Shown here: positions 33,060 through 45,131 of the stretch, in pieces
How the letters are laid out: each line of letters begins with the position of its first letter
Numbering within the stretch: the stretch's first letter is position 1
Assembly: GCA_022495995.1 (NCBI GenBank)
Contig: JAFEMH010000747.1
Location: 372,001-436,000 of the forward strand
Source: Adenophora triphylla var. japonica
Taxonomy: Eukaryota; Streptophyta; Magnoliopsida; Asterales; Campanulaceae
Length of the DNA stretch: 64,000 nucleotides
Direction: 5' to 3'
Made by a program: the position numbers and the translations under genes
Notes under the pieces: model-generated
What the model saw: only the letters and a program-made list of their open reading frames with translations
The model's database searches: none
What the model was told of the DNA's origin: nothing

Positions 33060-36000
33060 CTTCATCATTCTTTTGGATGCGACTTAATGTTCTTCTTTCC
33101 GAATTGCTTTGGTATTGACCAAGCATCCCAATAATAAATGCAAGGTCTGGACGAGTACAGACTTGCACATACATTAAGCTTCCTACTGCCGATGCATAAG
33201 GGATATTTTCCATATACTTTGATTCAAAATTAATTTTAGGACATTACTTTAAACTGAATTTATCTCCTTTAGAGACAGGGGTGTCATGTGTTTTACAATT
33301 TTTCATGCTAAACCTTTGTAATACCTTCTCTATATGGTTCTTTTAGGATAATCCCAAAATACCTCGTGAATGATCACGATGAATTTGGATTCCCAATTCA
33401 AAAGATGCCTCACCAAGATCTTTCATCTCAAATTTGTTTGAGAGAAATTTCTTAGTTTTCTTTATAAGGTCCTTATTATTACTAGCAAGTAAAATATCAT
33501 CCACATATAAGACCAAAATTATAAATTTACTCCCACTGAACTTATGGTATACACAATATTCATCAAGATTCGTTTCAAAACCAAATGAAAGAATAACTTG
33601 ACTAAATTTTGAATACCATTGACGAGAAGCTTGCTTGAGACCATAAATGGATTTCTTAAGTTTACAAACTAATTGATTAGTTTGATCTGAATCGGTCACC
33701 ATTTCTGGTTTCCTTATATAGATGGTTTCCTCAATGTCTCCATTGAGAAAAGCCGTCTTAACATCCATTTGTTGAAGCTCAAGATCATAATGTGCCACTA
33801 ATGCCATAATGATCATAAAAGAGGGTTTAGAAGATACCGGAGAAAACGTTTCTTTATAATCAATGCCTACCTTTTGAGTAAATCCCTTAGCAACAAGACG
33901 TGCCTTATATCTTTCCATATTGCCTTGCGAATCCCTTTTGGTTTTAAATATTCATTTACAACCAATAGGTTTTACACCTTCAGGCAATCGGACAAGACTC
34001 CAAACGTCATTGTCTTTTATTGATTTTAACTCTTCATTAATGGCATTGATCCACTTATGAGAATTAGGACTATTAATGACTTCATGGAAGGTGATTAGAT
34101 CATCTCCCACTAAACCTAAGGTGTCCTCATTCTCCGCAAGATACAAATATCCGGAATAGCACTTCTTCTTTCTCTAGTAGATCTCCTTAAGGGCACTGGT
34201 TCATCCTTATTTTGAGGTTGTTGAATTTCCTCATGTCCAACATTTTCATGTTATCCGTTATTTACGGGAGTCTCTATATTATTTTGAATTGTATGTTCTT
34301 TGTTGAATTTCAGGTACAATTACTTGATTTTCAACAGGAACTAAAGTTTAAGGAATATAGAGTGGTTCCTTTAACTCTTCAAATTCAAAATCATTACTAT
34401 TTCTCCCACTAAATTCAACATCCTCAAAGAACCTAGCATTGTCAGTCTCAAAAAATGTTCTAGTTTTCGGGTCATAAAATTTATATCCCCTAGATCTCTT
34501 AGCAATCCCTACAAAGTAACTGCCAACGGTCTTAACGTCCATACGGAGTTTTGTCGGTAGCCTTTGAAGCAGCTCTATTGAGAATATAAGTAGCGGTTCT
34601 TTAATGCATCGCCTATAATGAGTGAGGTAAAGAAGTACAAGAAAACATACTTCTTACCATATCCTTAAGGATTCTATTATGTCCCTCCACTATACTATGC
34701 TAGGTTTGCCCGACATGGTATAGTGAGGGACAATCCCACACTCTTCAAGATAGCGAATATAAAGGACCTGGACGTCATTCACCCAATACGTCCAATGATT
34801 GAGACTTTACATGAAGAAAATGTATCCATAATGAGAGTAATCATCTATGAATGTGATGGAATATTGTTGACCATTCCATGAAGGGTTAGTGAATGGTCCA
34901 TATGAATTAGTTCCAAGACGTTTTGATACTCTCAAAGATCCTATTTCCTTTAATGTTTGTAAATTTTTCTTTAAAAACACTAAATGCAAAAGTTTTTATC
35001 CGGAGTATCAAGTTGTTTTTAGGATTCCCTCTGACATAAGCTTTATCAATTCTCCCTTTGGAGATATGACCCAAACGCCTATGCCATAGAATACAAGAAT
35101 TTTCACTTGATAACTTTTGCTTAGTGCCTTTAGTTTTGGTTTTATTATTATGGGACTCATTCATTTTCTTGACTGTGTCAAGTAAATTAAGATTATCGAT
35201 ATATGACAAAGTACTAGTACCGACAAGTTAGAAATTTAAAATAAAGATCATATTTATTATTATCAAAAGAACAAGAGTAACCTTCCTTGTCCAAAACTGT
35301 GATATATTTTAAATTCCATCTAAAGGACGGTACAATGAATATATTATTTAGTACAAAATAATAGCCAGTACTTATCATTAATCTAAAAGTCCCTATGCCT
35401 ATAACTTCATCCGGATTTCCAGCTCCCATATAGATGTATTTCTCATCTTCACTGGGGATTCGGTAATTCAGGCAACCCTGCATACATGAACTAATGTGAG
35501 TTGTTGCACCAAATACAACCACCATGTATATTAAGGAATTGAAACCAAATTTGTCTTAGTACAAACAAGACCAAATGACATACCATTCTGAATTCGCCAT
35601 TTACGATACTTATGGTAGTCGTTCTTCATGCGAGTAAGGTCCTTGCAAAAGAAGCATTTCTTGACTTTATGATCATTAAATGATCCCTTAAGCTTCTTAC
35701 TTGCAACCGCAATTTCCTTCCCTCTTCTCTTAATCCCACGAGAAGAAGTAAATGTTGAGTGAGTACTTTCTAATTTAAGATATTTCATCCTATCTTCCTC
35801 TAATGTCATATGTGAAAGTAATTCATTAATATTTCACTTGTACTTTTGACATTTATAGGTCACCTCAAAAGGACCAAATTGAGGAGGAAGATAGATCAAA
35901 ACTAAGTGCACGAGAAAATCTTCCGAAATCTCTAACTTAAGTGCCTTTAGTTTGATCGAAAAATTGAAATAATTCAATAATGTACTCCCTAAGATTTTTC

Positions 36001-36366
36001 TCACCCTTGTACTGAATGGAAACAAGTTTCCACAAGAATTCAAGAAAAAAACTCAGCATTTTCGATCTCAGAGACATTGTCCAAAAATGTCTTTGAAACT
36101 GCATTTTCCATGATCATTAGACTCACGCGGTTGGACCGTTCCCATTGCTCAACATTTTTCCGTGCTATAACGATATTTCCTTTAGCGGGACTTGGTTCCC
36201 CTAATGCGTGATCGATGTCCATACATCCTAAGATCATCGTTATATTATTTTTCCAAGTTTTAAAGTTAATCCCATTAAGCATTGGAACATTATTCATGGC
36301 AGTAGTAATAGATGAAGCGTTTATCAAATTTGTTGGGAATAAGAACGAAGAATGAATATAAAACAT
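33060..36366 (-). pseudogene. copia gag-pol remnants
   Basis: Gag begins near 36366 (M-L-N-G-I-N-F-K-T-W-K-N-N, G-C-M-D-I-D-H-A-L). A damaged zinc knuckle C-F-F-C (35640-35680) follows, then the protease start F-G-A-T-T-H-I-S (about 35500), integrase H-R-R-L-G-H-I-S (about 35080) and F-I-D-D-Y-S-H-Y-G (about 34830). RT runs over 33343-33918 with K-A-R-L-V-A-K-G-F-T-Q, D-V-K-T-A-F-L-N-G and the Y-V-D-D active site. RNase H is reduced to a Y-S-D-S-stub near 32990. At least eight stops or frameshifts separate the pieces, so no full polyprotein can be made. Confidence 0.9.
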
Positions 36367-36967
36367 GTATAAGAAACTACATAATGAATAAAGTGATTAA
36401 CTATATCAATGAATCCCATCAAAAAGATAATCAGCATGACATCAAAACTAATCTTTGGATTGCGAATTGACTCATAATTTGATTTATCTTAGGGTAATAA
36501 ATGACTTTAAACAACACATTTTAAGTACTTGCCTTCCTTTGGGCCGGTTCAAGTATTAAAAATGTCCTAAGATTTAAAGTATTTGTTACCCGACTATAAA
36601 GAATATAAACAACTCATTTTAAATACCCACCTTTCTTTGGGATGGCTCAAAGTATTTAAAATGATCAAACGTTTTATTCAATTATTACCCCATGAATGCA
36701 AATACTTAGTCAACAACAAGGTCTCCTTTGGGAAACAAGCATGTTATCACATATCAATAAGAACATTCATCACTTTACAATTTCGTATCTAAACAACGTA
36801 AATCACTTTGGCGACAATATTGTTTAGAAATGAATGAAATTGTTAAGCATATAATTAATCACACTTTAGAGCACAAATTAATGTATACTTTACTCAAATA
36901 ATGAATGAAAATTGACCAAAATAGCAAAATATTGAAAATTTTGAAAATCTGGCCAAAATGAGTCATG

Positions 36968-37209
36968 CTCGGCCGAGTCAAGGAAGGTGCTCGGCCGAGC
37001 AAAAGACTCAAGAGAACATCCCTTGCTGATCCCTTGTACTCGGCCGAGTCTTAGGGGTGCTCGACCGAGTCCTTAGAGGAGCTCGGCCGAGTCCTTGGGG
37101 TGCTCGGCCGAGCATCATGACCGTTGGATGGCGCCTTTTCAAAAAATTTCAAACGTTGTGCTGATACAAATGGAGTGCTCGGCCGAGTCAAGGGAGGTGC
37201 TCGGCCGAG
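36968..37209. repeat. Cluster of eight CTCGGCCGAG palindromes in the copia leader
   Basis: The 10-bp palindrome occurs at 36968, 36990, 37039, 37060 (one mismatch, CTCGACCGAG), 37082, 37103, 37178 and 37200, mostly as GTGCTCGGCCGAGTC with ~21-bp spacing in pairs. It lies in the untranslated leader between the primer site and gag. A related GCACGGCCGTGC palindrome occurs near 37541. Confidence 0.9.
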
Positions 37210-37965
37210 CAGACCCTGAATGTCAAATTTTCTAGATTTTAACTATCAATTCTTAACTTAATGGTGAATCAATATTCAACCAAAGCAAGTAGATCCGCAT
37301 ACTCACAACACATTTTTAAATGCGTGGCTATGCATTTGAACAAACTCACAACGCATCCAATGATGGTGGCTATGTTCAAAATGGGATAATCTTACATTAA
37401 GAATTGAAAGTCTTTTGAGTAAAACCAAACTTTATAATTATAATTTAACACAATACTCTATAAATGAATTAGAGTTGCACCAGTTCATTAGTGCACGATC
37501 GAATCAAATTGGAAAATTTTGAAAATACGTGAACAGTGTTTGCACGGCCGTGCGTTATAACTTGTACGCCCGTGCAGTCACTATTCACAGCTTTTTCCAA
37601 AAGGCACCTTTTCATAATTGGCCGAGCAAGGCCCTTTTCACTGAAAATTTTTCTTCACACAAAAGATGAATGGAAAGCAAAAATTAACGCTTAACCAAGA
37701 CATGAATACACAAGTAGATCCAACACGGTTGTGCGACATAAAACGCTCTGTTGTGTCAATGGGATAATCTTGCATGAATCATCATGTCCTTTTGAGTAAA
37801 CTTTAATCCATATTCATAATTTAATCAAGTAATGAATAATAACACTCTAGCAACGAATTAGAGCATTTAAATAACATTATAACATAATGATTTCAACAGG
37901 ATTAAAAAATCAAAGTATAGCAAACATATGCTATAAGAATTCAAACTTAATCCAAAACTTGAGCG

Positions 37966-37977
37966 GCTCTGATACCA
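37966..37977 (-). other. copia primer-binding site (initiator tRNA-Met)
   Basis: The minus strand reads TGGTATCAGAGC two bases after the 5' LTR, the standard complement of plant initiator tRNA-Met used by copia elements. Confidence 0.92.
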
Positions 37978-37979
37978 AT

Positions 37980-38468
37980 TGTTGGAACATTCATATTCCA
38001 ATAACTCGAAAGCACTCAAGTCTAGATTAAGTAAGAGAAGAAGATGAAGGCGAAAGCGTGATACCTGTTGAGTCCATCTTGTTACTTGATGATGTTCTTG
38101 CAAAGGAAGGAAGAGAAGAAGAAGAAAATCACGTAGGGAATTGTAGATCTTCTTGATGATGAATGCCTTCCTTAAAACTCAGATTATAGAGAGAGTAAAT
38201 AAGGATGATGTAGTAGTTTCTAGGCTGATGGTAGGCCTCTATATATAGGAAACAATGGCACCTCATCAAGGGACTACACCCTTTCAATTAAGCGGTGTGA
38301 AATTACCATTCTGCCCATCATAAATAGGTAATTTCCACCTCGGGAATTCTACACATTTAATTAATATTCTATACTTTTCAATAACATTATTTTAATGATT
38401 TATACATGTACGTCTACATGTCACTTATATTTATTAAGTATACACATTTTGCAATCCATGTTCTAACA
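37980..38468 (-). repeat. copia 5' LTR (right in window)
   Basis: 489 bp, almost identical to the other LTR. A TATA-like 'ctatatatagg' occurs in both LTRs. Confidence 0.93.
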
Positions 38469-39488
38469 TCTCCATCTAGAACTATGACTATCTTCCTTAC
38501 CCCTCTTCCAATTATTTCACCTATTCTATCTAATCGACTGAAACCCTAGTTTTTTTGTCAACTAATTTTGATTCGGTAAAAGATTATCACCAGTAGCATG
38601 CATTCTACCGATGATTTCTAACGTTTTAATGATATTGAGAGAATTAACTGAAATACAGAACGGCTGGGATTGCATTCAATTGAGATAAAAACTTATCAAA
38701 TTGTGAAGTAAGAGAAAAATCTAAAAATCGAAGAGCTAACCTGGCGATAGCCGAAATGTGAAAGCTCGGTTACGGTGATGAGGGGCGGCGGCGGCTTGTA
38801 GGTAATCGACGGCAGAAGAGAGGGTTTCTTTGCGGTCGGTTTAAGAAGTGGTGCTCCAAGCGGGAACCGGGCGCTTTGATTATTGTTGGACAGATTTGGC
38901 CCTAACTTTCAATATATACTCCCACAATCACTCCGTCTTAACATAAATTAGGACAATTTTATAAATCGAAAAAACATGAATTAGGAAAATACTACAGTAT
39001 ACTTCCTCTGTCCCACTGTAAAAAGCACAAAATATGTTTTGTTAAAAAAATAATATAAAATGGAGTAAGTGTTATGAGTATAAAAAGTGAAGTATGAGAG
39101 AGAAGTGGGGTAAAAATAGTAAGTGAATAAATGATGTGAGTATAACAAGTGGGTCTTATAAATAAACAAGCATTAAAAACTTTCCTATTTGGATTTGTAC
39201 GTTTTGAAATGAGACACCAAAATGGACGTTTCTAGTGAATTCTCGGTTGAGTACAAAGTTCTTGAAGTTGTTAATGGAGAGACCCCAAAAGGGCTTGAAT
39301 TTGCGGAGAGATGATCGTAAGAAACCATAATTTAATTTGGAGGAAATATACTATCTTCTTTCGGTAGTTGAATCTTCTTGAATATGCATATCTGAACATT
39401 CTTCATGTGAACTAGATACACATGACACTACTGGAAATCCCTGGCGGGTTTTTGAATTCCTATTTCTTCGTTCTTCTTTATGGATATG

Positions 39489-41068
39489 TGATAAGTGACT
39501 ATTATATAGTCATTTATCCTAAGTTTTATATACTTTTACATGGATAAAACATCATTTCTCATAGCATTTTTAGTACTTTTTACTTACTTTCTCTATTTTA
39601 TTAGATTTTACGCTTTTTGTATGTTTTATGCATTTTTAGACAAGTTTTAAAGTCTTTTTATGATCAATAAGATGCTTGGACACTTTGTTTCAAAAGCATG
39701 GAGGAACAACAAAACAAATCAAACATACAAGCTGAAATCCAAGAGGAGCGGACGTGCAGCTATTGGTGGACAACCGTGCACTTAAGGCCATGACAGGCCA
39801 TTTTTGGCCCCAAACCATGGAGTGGTCGAGCCTTGAACTGGTCTGGCCGTGTCAACCATTGGAGCGGCCGTGCAGCTAGTCTCGGAGCGGCCGTGCAAGT
39901 CTTCCAAATTCAAATTCAAATCTGGCGCCAAGGGTGCACGACCGTGCAAAACCCTTGACACGGCCGTGCAAAGTGGTGACTGCAGACTAAAAGGCACCTT
40001 TTGGAAGCACCTTCTTGAAGAGTTCCCTCCCCCTTATAAAAAGACCCTTTGTAATCAGTCTTAGATAGACATTACAGACGAATTATATACAGAATTTTAG
40101 TGATATTCCATAGTATAGCACTTGTGATATCAATTTCCAAAGATCGTTTGAAGATCAAAGTTCATATTTTGTTCTTGAAGTACTTTGGAGAAAAGCAATA
40201 AAAGTGAAGCATCATTTTCAGCCATTTGCCTTCTATTTCATCATAAGTCCTCTTACTCTCTTCTCTATTTTTAATTGCTTATATGTTCTAGATGGCTAGT
40301 GAGTAAATCTCCCTTATTCTTGGGGTTGGAAACTCAAAAACATACATGTTCATCATCTAAAAAATGAATAGTCTTGTCTTCTTTCTTCATCTAAATAATT
40401 TCTCTATATTATTCTCAAAATGTCTTACATTTTGGAGACGTCCAACTTGTATGATTCAGTCAATTGAGAGAAATACCTAGCGGAGAATCTCGATTGACGG
40501 AACCATATAAAGAAACTAGGTTCCATTGATCACGAAAGTAGTTCAACGGCCTAGGGATGTTCCTTTAATGGAAAGTATGTTGACTCTCGTTCTTAGTGAT
40601 TTCTTACTAATTATGGTCAGCTAGAGATAAGCCGAAACGCCCGTTTTTGACAGGGCGGGGGTAACGTAAACGAAAATCTCAAACAGTTAGGACATAATTA
40701 GTGAAGAATACAACGCTACTGCCTTGACCGTGAGAAGTAGTGTAAGCCTAACATACCATCCTTGATTTAAATGAAAACCTATATTTCTAAGACAATGACA
40801 ATTTGATGAACAATGTTATGTATATGATTTCCAATCCCGAGAATGCTTCGTTTTATAAGAGTTTTATTAAAAGTATTTTCTGTTTATGTTCTTTATATTT
40901 TCCAAAATCAACTTTATATCCCCCCAATCTTTTCTATTATTCTAAAGACAAAAATATTCCCTAAGTAAACCCTGTCTCTTTGGAATTGACCCGTACTTGC
41001 ACCCGCTATATTACAATAGCCCGTGCGCTTGCGGATATTAAATAAACCGTTAGGTTAAAACCCCAACA
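39489..41068 (+). repeat. Athila-like 5' LTR
   Basis: 1580 bp. It carries several CGGCCGTGCA words (two mutated relative to the 3' LTR, for example GCGGACGTGCAG at about 39747) and the palindrome AAAAGGCACCTTTT near 39989. 'ccttataaaaagac' around 40032 may be the TATA region. Confidence 0.93.
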
Positions 41069-41074
41069 AGTTTT

Positions 41075-41092
41075 TGGCGCCGTTGCCGGGGA
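41075..41092 (+). other. Primer-binding site (tRNA-Asp)
   Basis: TGGCGCCGTTGCCGGGGA is the 18-base complement of the 3' end of plant tRNA-Asp, six bases after the LTR. Confidence 0.93.
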
Positions 41093-41211
41093 CTACGGTT
41101 TACTTTTTATTTTTGTCTTTACTACATAATTTTTAGTTTTATTTTGTTTTTACTATTTTCTTCCGATAAATTGTTGCGTTTAATCTCTCTTCAAGTGTTT
41201 TTCCTTAGTGT

Positions 41212-43913
41212 ATGAAACGGGCTCGGACATTCTTTGACAATTTTGATCCGAAACCCGAACGAAGCTTTCACGAGAGACTAAGAAGATTTAAAGAGACCTT
41301 AAGGAAACATATGGAAGGAGAACCACAAACACCCGCTAGGACCCTACGGGACTTCGTAAATCCAAGTACCCCGGGAACTAGATCCCCTATTGTTGTGCCG
41401 AATGCCGGTTATTGCATATGGTTATGAATAACCAATATAGCGGCACCGCTTTCGAAGATCCCCATCTCCACATCCAAACATTCCTTGAATATTGTGATAC
41501 CACACGTATTCAGAATGTTACCCCGGAAGCGATTCGGATGCGCCTTTTCCCTTTCTCTCTTAAGGATAAGGCAAAACAATGGTTGAATTCGGTCCCCCAA
41601 AATTCATTGACAACATGGGACCAAATTCAAGAAGCATTCCTTGGTCGATTTTTCCCACCAAGCAAAACTGCCCAAATACGCACAAAGATCACTAACTTCT
41701 GTCAAACGGATAGTGAGACTTTGTATGATGCATGGGAGCGGTTCAAGGAACTTCTCAGAATGTGCCCCCACCACGGGCTAGAAAAGTGGTTGATTGTTCA
41801 CACCTTCTACAACGATCTCATATTTAAGACAAGAGAGACCATTGATGCCGCTGCAGGAGGAGCATTGATGAACAAGGGAGTCGATGAGGCATATAACCTT
41901 ATCGAGAACATTGCATTGAACCATTACCAATGGTCAAATGAGAGGGAGCAACAACAAGGTACGCCCGGTAAATATAATGTTGATGCAGTTACTCTTCTCT
42001 CTTCTAAGGTTGACATGCTTTTAAAAAAATTTGAAAATTTCAATGTCAATCCCGTAGCTAGTGTAAATGTGTTATGTGAACTATGTGGGTCTAACTCACA
42101 TAGTACGGATAACTGCGAGTTACTTGACATTTCCTCTAATGATCAAGTGAACTTTGTAAATTCTTTTGGACAAAAGGGGGGGATGTATTCTAATACATAC
42201 AATCCCGAATGGAGGAATCACCCCAATTTTTCCTATAAGAATAACAACGTTCTTAACCCGCAACCATCTACACAACACCCGGGATTCGCATTTGGAAATT
42301 TCAACACTATTTCAAATACTTTTTCTCCCCCTAAATCAAAATTAGATCTTTTTATGGATTTCATAGTTGAAAGCAAAAATGAGCAAGAAAAGACTAATAC
42401 TGAATTTAGGGAATGTTTCAAGTCATTGAATGATAGATTTGATAACTTAGCCGCCCATAACAAAATGCTAAATGAACATTCTAAGGCGGTAGTTACTAGA
42501 AGCGGGAAAGAGTTTGTTGATTGTCTTCCTAAAGAAAATAATCCCATTGAGGAAAGTATTAGTCAAAACCCACACATGGTTGAGACTAATGATGAGGTTG
42601 ATAAGGGGACAGAATCCCCTAAAATAACTAGAAATTTTGATCCATCGATACCTTACCCTCAAAGATTGGTAAAGGCAAAACTCGATAAACAATTTGCAAA
42701 ATTTCTAGAAGTTTTAAAATCTATCTACATTAATATACCTTTTACTGATGCTTTGCAACAAATGCCTTCTTATTCTAAATTCCTTAAAGATATTCTCTCT
42801 AATAAGAGAAAGCTAGAAGAAAATGAAACTGTTGCATTAACGAAAGAAGTAAGTGCTGTTTTACAAAAAAGGTTACCCCCGAAATTGAAAGATCCCGGCA
42901 CTTTCTCTATCCCTTGTAATATAGGTAAATTTGATGTTGATAATGCCATGCTAGACCTTGGAGCTAGCGTAAGACTCATCCCACTTTCAGTGAGTAAGAA
43001 AATTGGCGTTGGGGAATTAAAACCTACGACCATATCTCTGCAATTAGCGGACCATTCCATTAAATATCCGGTGGGTATTATGGAGGATGTCCCTTGCCAA
43101 ATTGGGAAATTAGTCATCCCGGTTGATTTCTTAGTTCTTGAGATGGAAGAGGATAGTCATATTCCTGTAATTCTAGGAAGACCATTTCTTGCCACAGCTG
43201 GGGTAATTATAGACGTTAAACATGGTAACCTCACTTTGAATGTAGGAGATGATAAAATAGAGTTTAACTTGTCTAAATTCATGAGAAACCCTAATCTTGA
43301 GAACCCTTGCTTGAACATTAACATGTTAGAATCAATCAGCAAGGAATTAGAAAGTCCCCAATCTAAAGACCCGCTAGAAAAAAGTCTTATAGAATGGAAG
43401 AGAACTTTGCATGATGATGATGATGATGAAATTGCAAATTATACCATGCTTTTAGATGCTAATCATGCAGCAAAGTCTAGTGGCAACACTGATTTCGAAA
43501 AGTTGGAGACTATAGCGGAGCCATCCAACAAAAAGGAAAAAAAGGTAATTAAGGCACCTCAAGTTGAGTTAAAACCTCTTCCTACAAATCTAAGGTATGA
43601 ATTCCTGGGACCTAACTCCACTTATCCTGTGATTATAAATGCTAACCTAGGTCCTCTAGAAACTGAAAAGTTATTAAATGAGCTTAGGTTGCATCAAAAA
43701 GCCACAGGATATACAATAGATGACTTAAAAGGGATTCATCCAAAAATTTGCATGCATAGGATTGATTTGGAGGAAGATCATAAACCTTCCATTGAGCATC
43801 AAAGAAGACTCAATCCTAACATGAAGGAAGTAGTTAAAAAGGAAGTCCTTAAATTACTTGATGCGGGCATTATCTATCCAATTTCAGATAGCAAATGGGT
43901 GAGCCCCGTGTAA
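41212..43913 (+). pseudogene. Athila-like gag-protease (with RT start)
   Basis: The first frame (41212-41427, M-K-R-A-R-T-F-F) is broken near 41405-41420 and continues in 41412-43913. The gag core K-A-K-Q-W-L-N-S-V and T-W-D-Q-I-Q-E-A-F lies near 41570-41640, the zinc knuckle C-E-L-C-G-S-N-S-H-S-T-D-N-C near 42078-42120, and the protease site L-D-L-G-A-S at about 42953. The frame reaches the first RT residues and ends at TAA 43911-43913, where related elements read Q (S-P-V-Q-V-V-P-K-K-G-G), so one base change separates gag-protease from pol. Confidence 0.92.
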
Positions 43914-45131
43914 GTTGTCCCTAAGAAGGGAGGAATGACAGTCATTCGAAATGATAAGGATGAATTAATTCCAACAAAGACTGTCACGGGTTGGCGCATG
44001 TGTATAGACTACAGAAAATTAAATAAAGTCACCCGAAAAGATCACTCTCCCCTTCCCTTTATAGACCAAATGCTAGAAAGATTGGCCAAACATTCCCATT
44101 TTTGTTATTTGGACGGATATTCAGGATTTTTCCAAATCCCTATCCATCCAGACGATCAAAAGAAAACTACTTTTACTTGTCCTTATGGTACCTTCGCTTA
44201 TAGGAGAATGCCTTTCGGACTTTGTAATACTCCCGCCACTTTTCAGCGTTGTATGATGTCCATTTTTTTCGATTACATAGAAAATATAATGGAAGTTTTT
44301 ATGGATGATTTCTCTGTTTACGGATATTCTTTCGACGAATGTTTGAAAAATTTATCTAAAGTCCTACAACGCTGTGAAGAAGTTAATCTTGTTCTAAATT
44401 GGGAAAAATGTCACTTTATGGTAAATGAAGGGATAGTGTTAGGACACATTATGTCCGAAAAGGGGATAGAGGTAGATAAGGCGAAGATTGAAATTATTGA
44501 AAAATTACCTCCGCCTACTAATGTTAAAGGAATAAGAAGTTTTCTTGGTCACGCCGGTTTTTACCGACGATTTATAAAGGATTTCTCAAAAATTTCTAAA
44601 CCTTTAACTAATATACTAATGAAAGATGCTCCATTTGTGTTTGATAGCCCTTGTCTCGAATCATTTAATAGGTTGAAGGAAGCTTTGATATCCGCTCCTA
44701 TCGTACAACCACCCGATTGGGATCTCCCTTTTGAAATAATGTGCGATGCAAGTGATTTTGCGGTTGGAGCTGTTCTGGGACAGCGAAAAGTCAAGAAAAC
44801 GCATGCAATATACTATGCTAGTCGAACACTGGATGAAGAACAAATAAATTACGCCACCACAGAAAAAGAGCTATTGGCCGTAATATTTGCTATGGATAAA
44901 TTTCGGTCATATTTGGTGGGATCAAAGGTAATCGTATACACGGATCATGCTGCAATTAGATACTTGTTGACAAAGAAGGACGCAAAGCCAAGATTGATAA
45001 GGTGGATCCTTCTCCTCCAAGAATTTAACTTGGAAATCCGTGATAAAAAGGGAACGAAAAATTTGGTAGCGGATCATTTATCCCGTCTTTCTAAGGAATT
45101 GGAAATTTCCGATAATGATGATTCCCATTGA
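43914..45131 (+). pseudogene. Athila-like reverse transcriptase and RNase H
   Basis: Open from the nonsense codon to 45131. RT motifs: [30 protein letters not shown] and F-M-D-D (about 44300). RNase H motifs: [23 protein letters not shown] and Y-T-D-H-A-A-I. A frameshift just before the stop (about 45125) displaces the link to integrase; the continuing residues [11 protein letters not shown] are readable in another frame. Confidence 0.93.

Larger units (their letters stand above)
31922..38468 (-). mobile_element. Ty1/copia retrotransposon, minus strand, damaged
   Basis: Two 489-bp LTRs (TGTTGGAACATT...GTTCTAACA) flank 5.6 kb and are bordered by 5-bp duplications TCTCC (31917-31921, 38469-38473) inside array unit 2. 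The coding strand is minus: the tRNA-Met primer site TGGTATCAGAGC lies next to the right-hand LTR and the polypurine tract next to the left-hand one. Order on the minus strand is gag, zinc knuckle, protease, integrase, RT and a stub of RNase H. The LTRs differ at only about six positions by eye, yet the coding part has many stops. Confidence 0.93.

Noticed and set aside
36968..37209. CRISPR-like array
   Set aside because: Spacing is irregular, the repeat is only a 10-bp palindrome, and the host is a plant retrotransposon leader.
39849..40064. 71-codon frames in both Athila-like LTRs (also 48213-48428)
   Set aside because: Identical in both LTRs because the LTRs are repeats; no motif, and both lie in the regulatory CGGCCGTGCA region.
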